Source: Marinobacter salarius
Lineage (GTDB): Bacteria; Pseudomonadota; Gammaproteobacteria; Pseudomonadales; Oleiphilaceae
Reading direction: 5' to 3'
Length of the DNA stretch: 64,000 nucleotides
NCBI GenBank assembly: GCA_000831005.1
Contig: CP007152.1
Coordinates: 2,108,001-2,172,000, forward strand
The notes under the pieces are model-generated. The model was not told the DNA's origin, did no database searches, and saw nothing but the letters and a program-made list of their open reading frames with translations. Positions 22,710 to 30,443 of the stretch are shown in pieces; the stretch's first letter is position 1; each line of letters starts with the position of its first letter. The translations under genes were made by a program, and so were the position numbers.

Positions 22710-24194
22710 ATGACCGTACGTACCCGAATCGCACCGTCTCCCACCGGTGATCCCCACGTTGGCACCGCCTTCGTGGCGTTGTTTAACCTGTGCTTCGCCC
22801 GTCAGCACGGTGGCCAGTTCATCCTGCGGATTGAAGACACGGATCAGGTTCGCAGTACGCAGGAGTCTGAACAGGACATCCTGAATGCCTTGCGCTGGCT
22901 TGGGCTGGAGTGGGACGAAGGCCCTGACGTAGGTGGCCCCCATGGTCCCTACAGGCAATCAGAGCGGAAGGATTCGTATCGTCAATACGCGTTGGACCTT
23001 GTCACCCAGGGGCATGCGTTTTATTGCTTCCGCACACCTGAAGAGCTGGATGCCATTCGCGAAGAGCGTAAGGCTCAGGGCCTGAATCCAGGTATCAAGG
23101 GCAATCTGGAGCTGACTGAGGAAGAGGTCAAGCGTCGCCTGGATGCTGGTGACCCCTATGTTATCCGGATGAAAGTACCGGAAGACGGCGTTTGTGAAAT
23201 CGACGATATGCTACGCGGCACCATCGAAATCGACTGGTCCCAGGTAGATAGTCAGATCCTGCTGAAATCCGACGGCATGCCCACCTACCACCTGGCCAAT
23301 GTGGTTGACGATCACCTGATGGAAATCACCCACGTGTTGCGTGGAGAAGAGTGGATCAACTCTGCGCCCAAGCACAAATTGCTGTACGAATACTTTGGCT
23401 GGGACATGCCGGTACTGTGCCACCTGCCGCTACTGCGCAATCCGGATAAGAGCAAGCTGTCCAAGCGCAAGAACCCCACCAGCATCAACTTCTACGAGCG
23501 CATGGGATTCCTGCCGGAAGCGGTTACCAACTACCTGGGCCGTATGGGCTGGTCCATGCCGGATGAGCGCGAGAAATTCACCCTGGATGAAATGATCGAA
23601 AACTTCGACATCCAGCGGGTTTCCCTGGGCGGCCCGGTTTTCGACGTGGAAAAGCTGCGCTGGCTCAACGGTCAGTGGATCCGTGACGAACTCAGCGACG
23701 ACCAGTTCGTCGAGCGCATGCGCCACTGGTGGTTCAACGAGCAGGCGCTGCGGGATCTGGTGCCTCACATCAAGGGCCGGGCGGAAGTGTTCAGTGATGT
23801 ATCGCCGATGGCCTCGTTCATGTTCTCCGGCATGCTCAACCTCAAGCCGGAAGACTTCGGTCACAACAAGCTGGATGAAAGCCAGGTCAAGCGGGTGCTC
23901 CAGTTTACCCTGTGGAAGCTTGAAGCCCAGCGCCATTGGAGCAAAGAGAATATCTTTGCCGACGTTAAAGCTCTGGCCAAAGCCATGGAGCTGAAGATGG
24001 GTGATTTCATGTTCGCCATCTTCGTCGCTGTCGCCGGTACCCCTAACTCCTGGTCCGTTATGGACTCCATGGCTATCCTTGGTCCGGACATGACCCGGTC
24101 TCGCCTGCGTCATGCTCTTGAGGTAATGGGTGGATTTTCCAAGAAGGAAACCAAGCGGGTGGAAAAAGAATACGCGGCATTGCTGACGGAATAA
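22710..24194 (+). CDS. gltX: Glutamyl-tRNA synthetase
   Basis: Class I aminoacyl-tRNA synthetase that charges tRNA-Glu. 494 residues, with an intact frame. The HIGH-type motif lies in [15 protein letters not shown] and the KMSKS-type motif in [12 protein letters not shown]. The C-terminal anticodon-binding domain ends [11 protein letters not shown]. The length and SKRKNPTS variant resemble the Pseudomonas/Marinobacter enzyme. It is followed about 110 bases later by tRNA-Ala and tRNA-Glu genes, the latter its own substrate. Confidence 0.95.
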   Translation: MTVRTRIAPSPTGDPHVGTAFVALFNLCFARQHGGQFILRIEDTDQVRSTQESEQDILNALRWLGLEWDEGPDVGGPHGPYRQSERKDSYRQYALDLVTQGHAFYCFRTPEELDAIREERKAQGLNPGIKGNLELTEEEVKRRLDAGDPYVIRMKVPEDGVCEIDDMLRGTIEIDWSQVDSQILLKSDGMPTYHLANVVDDHLMEITHVLRGEEWINSAPKHKLLYEYFGWDMPVLCHLPLLRNPDKSKLSKRKNPTSINFYERMGFLPEAVTNYLGRMGWSMPDEREKFTLDEMIENFDIQRVSLGGPVFDVEKLRWLNGQWIRDELSDDQFVERMRHWWFNEQALRDLVPHIKGRAEVFSDVSPMASFMFSGMLNLKPEDFGHNKLDESQVKRVLQFTLWKLEAQRHWSKENIFADVKALAKAMELKMGDFMFAIFVAVAGTPNSWSVMDSMAILGPDMTRSRLRHALEVMGGFSKKETKRVEKEYAALLTE

Positions 24195-24264
24195 CCAATC
24201 TGTTGAATTAGTAAGCGACCAGAACAGGGATGTTCACGAAACTGAAAAAACGTTGGAAAAAAGG

Positions 24265-24293
24265 TTGACGCCCCAAGGGTCGATCCTTAATAT
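24265..24293 (+). promoter_or_regulatory. Promoter of the tRNA operon
   Basis: TTGACG (24265-24270), 17 bases, TAATAT (24288-24293), 13 bases before the first tRNA. This is a strong sigma-70 match suitable for a stable RNA operon. Confidence 0.65.
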
Positions 24294-24306
24294 ACGCAGC
24301 CGTTGA

Positions 24307-24382
24307 GGGGCCATAGCTCAGCTGGGAGAGCGCAACACTGGCAGTGTTGAGGTCAGCGGTTCGATCCCGCTTGGCTCCACCA
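24307..24382 (+). tRNA. tRNA-Ala (anticodon GGC)
   Basis: A 76-base cloverleaf: acceptor GGGGCCA pairs with TGGCTCC (one G-T), D-arm GCTCAGCTGGGAGAGC, anticodon arm AACACTGGCAGTGTT with GGC in the loop, T-arm with GGTTCGATCC, and an encoded CCA end. Confidence 0.95.
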
Positions 24383-24389
24383 ATTTCTA

Positions 24390-24465
24390 GTCCCCTTCGT
24401 CTAGTGGCCTAGGACTCCGCCCTTTCACGGCGGCAACAGGGGTTCGAACCCCCTAGGGGACGCCA
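24390..24465 (+). tRNA. tRNA-Glu (anticodon TTC)
   Basis: A 76-base cloverleaf starting GTCCCCTTCGTCTAG and ending GGGGACGCCA, with anticodon loop CCTTTCACGG carrying TTC and T-loop GGTTCGAACC. Seven bases after tRNA-Ala, so cotranscribed with it. Confidence 0.96.
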
Positions 24466-24502
24466 ATACGGCTCAACCGGTTTAGTCCGCCGGTAAGCCA
24501 TC

Positions 24503-24529
24503 AAAAAACCGCCTTCGGGCGGTTTTTTT
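24503..24529 (+). terminator. Terminator of the tRNA operon
   Basis: Stem AACCGCC / GGCGGTT with a TTCG loop followed by seven Ts. As on the plus strand, it is flanked by As on the left, so it could also stop minus-strand transcripts. Confidence 0.9.
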
Positions 24530-24545
24530 GTGTCTGAAGGAAATG

Positions 24546-25394
24546 TCAGCGGGACGCTATAGCCCCTTTGCCGACGCCTTCATAGGCCTTGACACGAATG
24601 GCGTCCTCCGGAAACTCGGATTTCAACTGTCCGGCAATGTGCGCCGCAATAAGCTCCACTGTGGTGTCCGAATCCAGCATATAAACCCGGCTCTCCGGCA
24701 ACGTCAGCGCAAATTCCCCCTGATTCGCCTCGTATTCAAAGGTGACGTACGCTGTGCCATCCTCGGCCACCCAGCGTTGGGTTACGTCCTCCTCGGAGCC
24801 CACATAGATATCCTGCCACCGCTTGGCCCATTGGTTCTCAAGATCCCGGTCTCTGTGCTCATTGCGGTCGATCCGAATAGGCGAGCGATGCCCATGGGCG
24901 ATTCGCTGGCAATTACCCATGTGTTTCTTCAGGCCGTGAACATAGTGGTAGTAGGCCCCTTCAATCACATCTTCACGTAACGCAATATCCACATCCGTCA
25001 CGTTTGCCGGCAAGACTGCCCGTAACTCCTGCTCCAACAGCCGCAACGGCAGATGGCACTACACGGTCAGACGACAGCCACACCACCGCTTCGTCCGGGG
25101 ACCGATGAAGAATCCGGGTGCCGTCGGTCAGATGCCAGGTGAAGCTGTCTGGCTCATCCTCATTCCACTCAAGCCCCTTATAGGCTCTTGGGATCACCAG
25201 TCGGTGGTCCACGCGCTCGTCGATGACCCGTTTGATGGTGCGTTTGACGTTGCTGAAATCAAACACCATGCCTTGGTCATCCAGTTCGCCACCGAGCACC
25301 ACATCCACAATCCAGCTTTCACCGACGAGCCCTCTGGAAGCATCCAGGTAGGCGAAGTGATAACCGTTAGATTGTCTACGAAAAGGTGATTCAT
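24546..25394 (-). CDS. 6-pyruvoyl-tetrahydropterin/6-carboxytetrahydropterin synthase-like protein, tandem (two frameshifts)
   Basis: About 282 residues if restored, twice the size of a single QueD/PTPS domain. It begins MNHLFVDNLTVI; near 25372 one base seems lost (expected VIDFAYLDASRG). The middle, with GLVGESWIVDVVLGGELD, QGMVFDFSNVK and DERVDHRLVIP, runs in a second frame. Near 25053 one base seems gained, returning to the first frame at VPLPLRLLEQEL. The last part carries CQRIAHGHRSPI, like the metal-binding HGH of PTPS enzymes. The two shifts cancel. Function as a pterin enzyme is inferred from family resemblance; its exact substrate is not known. Confidence 0.72.
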
Positions 25395-25507
25395 CGGAGG
25401 GGCCTGGCAAGAAAAGGTTGATTGATGCGCAGATTCTAGCAAAAATCCGCCAACGCTAGCAGCCTTGTATGACTTGCGTCAGGGGTAGCGAGGAGACCCA
25501 AGTACAA

Positions 25508-26103
25508 ATGCACACTATTGCCGGTTCCGATTACCACGCTTTTCCTGTTCTACTCCTGGCGGCAGGAGCCTCCAGGCGTATGGGAAGGCCGAAGGCGCTA
25601 CTTAAATTCAATGATGGCACGTTAATGGATCACGCTGTGTCCCAGGCCAAGCAATTGGGAGCGAACGTTACGGTTGTCTCTGGTTCTGGATACCCCTTGG
25701 TACGGTATCGATGTCGTAATCAGCCTCTGCCTGGTGTTACACGCCTGATTGGGTATTTGGGATGGCTGCTTCATTGAAATCCGGGCTCCAGACTATAGGC
25801 CCACGAGCCAAGGGCGTATTTGTCACTCTTCTTGATCAACCGTTAGTTTCGGAGTCTGATCTTCGCTCTCTGGCATTTTGTGCGAGGCAAGAGGTGAGTG
25901 AGCCGTTTGCGGCAGATATCTACGGTAATCCCGGCGCTCCCGCCTACATACCCAGGCGCCTATGGAAAGAGATAATGATGCTGGAGGGTGATCGCGGTGC
26001 GGCTCGTATACTGACTCGTCATCAGGCCAAAACGCTTGCCATCAAGGGTGTTGAATCCGATGTGGATACGCCAGAGGATTGGAGGCGAATCCGCTACGAT
26101 TAA
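25508..26103 (+). CDS. MobA-like NTP transferase (frameshifted)
   Basis: Nucleotidyltransferase of the MobA/MocA type, which activates molybdopterin or similar acceptors with CTP/GTP. The nucleotide-binding signature LAAGASRRMGRPKALL lies near residues 15-30; LLDQPLV and GNPGAPAY follow in the second half. The frame breaks near 25726: CAGCCTCTGCC lacks one base, after which PSAWCYTPDWVFGMAASLKSGL is expected. The restored length is 198 residues, normal for the family. It starts about 110 bases from the divergent PTPS-like gene. Confidence 0.8.
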
Positions 26104-26227
26104 GGCATTGCAGGTGCAGAGGATCTGTCTCTGGGCGGCCCAACGGTGTCAGGTTTTTATGCATATAGCGCTCGGATAGAAATCGAAAACACCCCTTACT
26201 CTATGAAACTCCGATGAATTGTGATTT

Positions 26228-26243
26228 TGGCGCGAGCTATGCT
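26228..26243 (+). promoter_or_regulatory. Probable sigma-54 promoter of the PEP-CTERM-type gene
   Basis: TGGCGCGAGCTATGCT matches TGGCACG-N4-TTGCW, with the invariant GG and GC dinucleotides correctly spaced. About 97 bases before the start codon, within the 237-base gap 26104-26340, which otherwise holds only the ribosome site GGAGGG. Confidence 0.55.
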
Positions 26244-26340
26244 TTGGTCATGTGAGGAGGCTGGGGATTCGGCGTTGTCTCCGTGGTGGTTTGGGCATTG
26301 ATCGAGCTCCCAGGCCAAAATCAAGCATGGAGGGTTAATC

Positions 26341-27086
26341 ATGCATAACCTGACTAGAAACTCACTGACGCCTTGCCTGCTGGCATCGGCGTTACTCTTT
26401 TCCAGTGGCAACTCGTCTGCAGCGTTACTTGACGCTTTTGAAAACGGTGGATTCGAAGGTTATACCGGCAATACGAACTCATTCAACAGTGATGTGCCTC
26501 CCGGCTGGACTACAACAGAGGGTACGCCGGATGTGTTCAATGCTGGTACAACCATGAATAATTTCGCCTGGCAATCAAGCAGCACCGGCGGTGATTTTCT
26601 TCATGGTATTGGCTGGGATGGTCGAGCAGGATCGCCCTATGTGGAGAGTGCCTTGCAGGTTGGTCTCGAAGGCTGGTTATTGGGCAGCAGTATGAGATTT
26701 CCTTTGAGCAGAGTATAAGCAATAGCGCGTTCTCCGAGGCAGGAGGTTATTGGGAGATCATCTTTGGGACAGAGAGTCAGAATTCCTCTGCTATGGAGAT
26801 GCCCGACCTGGGCACAATCGCGGATTGGATGTGGGAAACCATGATTTTTACCGCGACTGCTGAGATCCAGACACTTGAAGTTATAGCGCATAGTACCTTT
26901 GGGCCAAGGGCCGACCTGGGCATAGACAGCTTTTTCCTGGGTGATCCGGGTACCAACCCGGACAATCCGGACACTCCAGATGTCCCTCCAACGGCATCTG
27001 TGCCGACTCCAGCAAGTCTTCCGTTGTTTGCGTTGGGGTTGACCGGGGTTCTGATAGCGGGATTGAGAAGACGTCGTCAGTGCTAA
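26341..27086 (+). CDS. PEP-CTERM-type exported protein (frameshifted)
   Basis: Exported protein of about 248 residues, role unknown. A signal peptide (about residues 1-27, ending SSAA) precedes a Gly/Asn/Ser-rich domain containing FENGGFEGYTGNTNSF and GWDGRAGSPYVE. The C-terminus is a sorting-signal-like tripartite tail: VPTPASLP, a hydrophobic helix (LFALGLTGVLIAG), then LRRRRQC. The Pro-x-Pro-Ala motif, helix and Arg cluster fit the PEP-CTERM/exosortase type, in the variant with VPTPAS. The frame breaks near 26672: GAAGGCTGG should be GAAGGGCTGG, giving GLEGLVIGQQYEISF. The sigma-54 promoter upstream fits the known control of such genes. Confidence 0.72.
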
Positions 27087-27091
27087 GAGCA

Positions 27092-27126
27092 GAAATACCG
27101 AGCCGGGTAACCCGGCTCGGTATTTC
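27092..27126 (+). terminator. Terminator hairpin between convergent genes
   Basis: A perfect 16-base-pair stem (arms 27092-27107 and 27111-27126) around a TAA loop. The T-rich tail GTTTTGTTG is weak, but the location between two convergent genes supports a bidirectional terminator. Confidence 0.7.
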
Positions 27127-27147
27127 CGTCGTTTTGTTGTCCTGCCT

Positions 27148-28245
27148 TCAGGCGAACAACCCTGAAAGCCAGGCGATGCCCACCGCAAAAATACCAAGGC
27201 TGGCGGCCAGGCCGACGGTGTAGATGCGAGAGGTGGCGGAGCGCTGTTGTGCCACGAACAGGTCAATGGTGCGCTGGGCGATGTCCTCCGCGGTTTCCCG
27301 GGAAATTTCATGGGCCTGCTGGATGGCCTCGGATTGCAGGGTCTGCCAGAACTCGGTATCAATGGTTTGTACGCTGGTGATGTGATCCTTGAGTTCCGCC
27401 ATGTGGTCACTGGTGAAGCCGGTATTGCGAGAGAGGTCTTTGCGCAGGTCAGCGAGTTCCCGGCCCAGGTTCAGGTTAACTTCCGCCGCCACGTCGTCAC
27501 GCAGGTTGCGGGTGCGCTCTTCGATCATTTCGGTCACCGCGTTCAGGCGTTCCTCAACCGCGGTTTCCTGCTTTTTGCTGGATTCGTCCAGTACCCGCTT
27601 AAGATGGTCAAACTGCTCGTCGAACAGCGAGCTGAGTAACTCGTGCAGGCGGTTGTTAATGTGGGTTTTTACCGCTGAGCGGGCGATCTGTTCGATCAGA
27701 TCGCTGGTCAGTGGGACAACCTGGGGGCCGCTGTTGTCGCTCGCGTGTAGCCCATCGTCGGCTTTTGGTGACATTTCCAGGGAGGCATCGGAGGGAATGT
27801 CGAGGATGTCATCGTCCAATTCATTTGGCTCAGCATCCAGTTCCGGCGGTTCGGGCAGATTGCCTTCGGTCACATCACTGTCGAGCTGGTCGAGAACGAG
27901 GCTAAGCCCCTCGGTGTGTGGGGGCTTGGTCAGAATGTTGTAAACGCCGAAGTTGCGGGCTTCCTCCATGAACGACGACGATTTCTTGGAGGTACACATA
28001 ATGATGGGGATGGCGGCAGTGTCGGGGTTGCCCTTGATGGCCTTGGTGGCCTCCACACCGTTCATGCCCGGCATAAGGTGATCCATGAAAATCACGTCTG
28101 GACGTTGATGGGAGCTCAAAAAATCCAATGCCTCCTCTGCCGAGCCAGCCATGTTCACCTCCATGTCCCGGCCTTCCAGCAGTTTGCTCAGGGCAAATCG
28201 AGCCACTTTCGAGTCGTCTACCAGGAGTGCATTCTTGATCGCCAT
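27148..28245 (-). CDS. CheY-like receiver protein with coiled coil and C-terminal membrane anchor
   Basis: 365 residues. A complete receiver domain occupies residues 1-125: acidic pair in LLVDDSK, phosphoacceptor Asp in [13 protein letters not shown] (about residue 53), Thr in MCTSKK and Lys in LTKPPH. An acidic linker follows, then a predicted coiled coil (about residues 190-330) with heptad-like runs such as [20 protein letters not shown]. The last 25 residues form a hydrophobic helix ([19 protein letters not shown]), so the protein appears tail-anchored. There is no DNA-binding or enzymatic output domain. It starts nine bases after the PEGA/MORN gene stop, implying one operon. Function unknown. 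Confidence 0.85.
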   Translation of the reverse strand: MAIKNALLVDDSKVARFALSKLLEGRDMEVNMAGSAEEALDFLSSHQRPDVIFMDHLMPGMNGVEATKAIKGNPDTAAIPIIMCTSKKSSSFMEEARNFGVYNILTKPPHTEGLSLVLDQLDSDVTEGNLPEPPELDAEPNELDDDILDIPSDASLEMSPKADDGLHASDNSGPQVVPLTSDLIEQIARSAVKTHINNRLHELLSSLFDEQFDHLKRVLDESSKKQETAVEERLNAVTEMIEERTRNLRDDVAAEVNLNLGRELADLRKDLSRNTGFTSDHMAELKDHITSVQTIDTEFWQTLQSEAIQQAHEISRETAEDIAQRTIDLFVAQQRSATSRIYTVGLAASLGIFAVGIAWLSGLFA

Positions 28246-28254
28246 GTCACAACC

Positions 28255-29664
28255 TCAACCTTTACAGCGTGTGTGTTCATTATCGGGCCGGCGTTTACCA
28301 GCTTCAAGTGTCGGGCACTGGGTGGCCCGGTAGCTTTTCTCCCGATAACAAACACCGGGTTCCTTGGTCCGGGCAGTAAATACCTCCCCGGCTGCCGTTG
28401 TCAGGCGTACCTGTCCATAGGGTTCGCCGTACCGGAAGGTCGCTTCAATCGAACTGCCATTGGGGTTCAGTAGCAGCCCTTTGCCGTGGAACGAGCCTTC
28501 AATATACTGGCCTTCGTATTTTTTTCCATCAGCGAAGACTTCCTTGCCGTTCCCGTGGAACTCGCCGTTGGAGAATTCCCCTTCGTAGTGGCGCCCGTCG
28601 GGGTAGGTAAGAGTGCCTTCACCATGGAATTCGTCATCCTTGAAGCCACCGACATAGAGCATGCCGTCCGAGGTGGTGAGCGAGCCATGCCCGTTGAGCC
28701 TGCCGCCTGACCATTGTCCGGTGAGAATGTCGCCATTGGCCATGGTGAGCGTGCCCTGGCCGTCAAACTGGTCATTGCGGAACTGGCCGGTGTAGCGGGT
28801 GTCATCCGCGTCACGCCAGGTGCCTTCGCCATGACGCTGGCCTTTTTCCCAGTCGCCTTCATAGCGGCTGCCGTCCGGGAGCCAGGCGGTGCCCTTGCCG
28901 TCAAATTCGCCGTCCACGAAGTGCCCCTCATACCTGAGTCCGTCGGCGTCTTCGTAGGTGCCATCGCCGGTTTTGATGCCGCCAACCCAGGTACCGTCCC
29001 GGTACTCCACCCTCGTATAGGCCTCCAGTTTGCCCACCAGGGTTTTCTCATTGCCGGCGGCGATAGCCACGGTCTGTTGCCAGGGCTTGTAACCTTCCTT
29101 GCGGATGGTGATGTCGTATTTGCCCGGCTCCAATTCCAGATCCAGCCGTGTGGCCCCGTGGTTCTTACCATTGATGGTGACGTTGTCGCCGACGACATTG
29201 GAGCGCAGGATCAGCAGCCCGGTTGTGGGAGGCTCTGGCGCATCGCTCCGAGCCTCCGTTTCCGGCATGACAGACACTGGCTCTGCCATCGCCAGCATCT
29301 TGGGGTCTTCCGGCAGGTCGGGAACGGAAAAAGGCTCTGCGTTTATGCGGTTGGCGTCGGACGCGGTCTCGGAACCGTTGACTGGCTTCTCTCCGGATGC
29401 CGCCAGGGCATCGTTTTCCAAGGGCAGTTCGAGGTCGTTTTCGGCTACGTCTTCCCTGCTATTCGGCTGGTAAAGTTCGTCCGAACGCTGCGCGTCCACT
29501 GGGGTATCCATGGACGCACGGGCAATGGTCTCTTCGGTGTCCGGGGCGGTGGCTACCGGTTTCATGCCCCTGGACAGGTCATCGCGGACAGACGCAAAGC
29601 CTGCCGTCACCAGAAGCATCAGTGCCAGTGCGTTGACAAACAGGAGGGGTCTGAAATCGACCAT
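28255..29664 (-). CDS. PEGA and MORN-repeat protein
   Basis: About 469 residues from MVDFRPLL. An N-terminal hydrophobic segment (signal or anchor, residues 6-25) is followed by a disordered acidic/Ser region to about 150, a PEGA domain (LLILRSNVVGDNVTINGK to EGYKPWQQTV), then about eight MORN repeats of the YEGEFxxGxFHGxGT type to about residue 420. The C-terminus has two Cys. It is therefore likely periplasmic or surface-exposed. MORN repeats bind lipids or proteins in other systems; the role here is unknown. Cotranscribed with the tail-anchored receiver just downstream. A start at 29718 is possible. Confidence 0.82.
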   Translation of the reverse strand: MVDFRPLLFVNALALMLLVTAGFASVRDDLSRGMKPVATAPDTEETIARASMDTPVDAQRSDELYQPNSREDVAENDLELPLENDALAASGEKPVNGSETASDANRINAEPFSVPDLPEDPKMLAMAEPVSVMPETEARSDAPEPPTTGLLILRSNVVGDNVTINGKNHGATRLDLELEPGKYDITIRKEGYKPWQQTVAIAAGNEKTLVGKLEAYTRVEYRDGTWVGGIKTGDGTYEDADGLRYEGHFVDGEFDGKGTAWLPDGSRYEGDWEKGQRHGEGTWRDADDTRYTGQFRNDQFDGQGTLTMANGDILTGQWSGGRLNGHGSLTTSDGMLYVGGFKDDEFHGEGTLTYPDGRHYEGEFSNGEFHGNGKEVFADGKKYEGQYIEGSFHGKGLLLNPNGSSIEATFRYGEPYGQVRLTTAAGEVFTARTKEPGVCYREKSYRATQCPTLEAGKRRPDNEHTRCKG

Positions 29665-29823
29665 GGACAACCTCTCAATTCTGCATTCGTGTAACTGCCA
29701 ATGTTTCGCCCGTTTCATCGTCGTTGTTCAACGGGTATGAGGGATGGCACCGCTTCATCTTACCCAGTCGGGGCAATGTTATGTAACACAAAGTCACTGA
29801 AGTTCACGAGAATGCAGGACAAA

Positions 29824-30345
29824 TCACACTTTGTCCGGAAGCTGGTCATGGTTGAGCTGTTCCCAGGAGCGCATGTAGACGTCTGCTTCATATTCGTAGG
29901 GGGATTTGAACGGCGTTAGCACAAAATCGAAGACCAGAAAAAAGAACCCGATCGATGCCCAGGCGATGACCAACGTGCTCAGGGTGTTTGCCTGAATTTC
30001 CGGGTTGGCGTCGACGAACCCTTCGAGCAACGGGATCAGGTCGGACGCCATGACCACCGGGTTGAAGCTGGAAAGTACAAAAGGCACCCAGAACGCGATG
30101 AAAACCGGAAAGAAACCAAAGGACCAGAGCACCCGGCGAAGCAGATACATACCGATGGCGCGCCAGTAACGCTGCCTTATTTCCGGAACGCGGCGTATGC
30201 GTTCCAGGTAGCGTCGGCGCTCGGCCCAATAGGCGGCCACCTCCGGAGCGTGGATGGCGCGGCGATTGCCAGCGGCCTGGTGGGCGGTTCTGGCCGACTT
30301 TGGCGAAGCGTCCGATGTGTGGATTTCGTGGGGTTCGGTGGTCAT
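29824..30345 (-). CDS. Two-helix membrane protein, function unknown
   Basis: 173 residues. A soluble basic N-terminal half (RRAIHAPEVAAYWAERRRYLERIRRVPEI) is followed by two hydrophobic segments (about residues 70-95 and 122-145), and a C-terminal segment FKSPYEYEADVYMRSWEQLNHD. I recognise no named family. It sits alone between the PEGA/MORN gene and the divergent M16 protease. The frame is intact and codon use resembles neighbours, so it is probably a real gene. Confidence 0.65.
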   Translation of the reverse strand: MTTEPHEIHTSDASPKSARTAHQAAGNRRAIHAPEVAAYWAERRRYLERIRRVPEIRQRYWRAIGMYLLRRVLWSFGFFPVFIAFWVPFVLSSFNPVVMASDLIPLLEGFVDANPEIQANTLSTLVIAWASIGFFFLVFDFVLTPFKSPYEYEADVYMRSWEQLNHDQLPDKV

Positions 30346-30443
30346 GGCGTTGGGTACTGCCTTGTCGCTTCTGGTTAGTGCATGATAATAGAAAGTACGT
30401 GTTACCCTACAATCCCCATTTAGTTAAAGACAGGACAGTTTGA

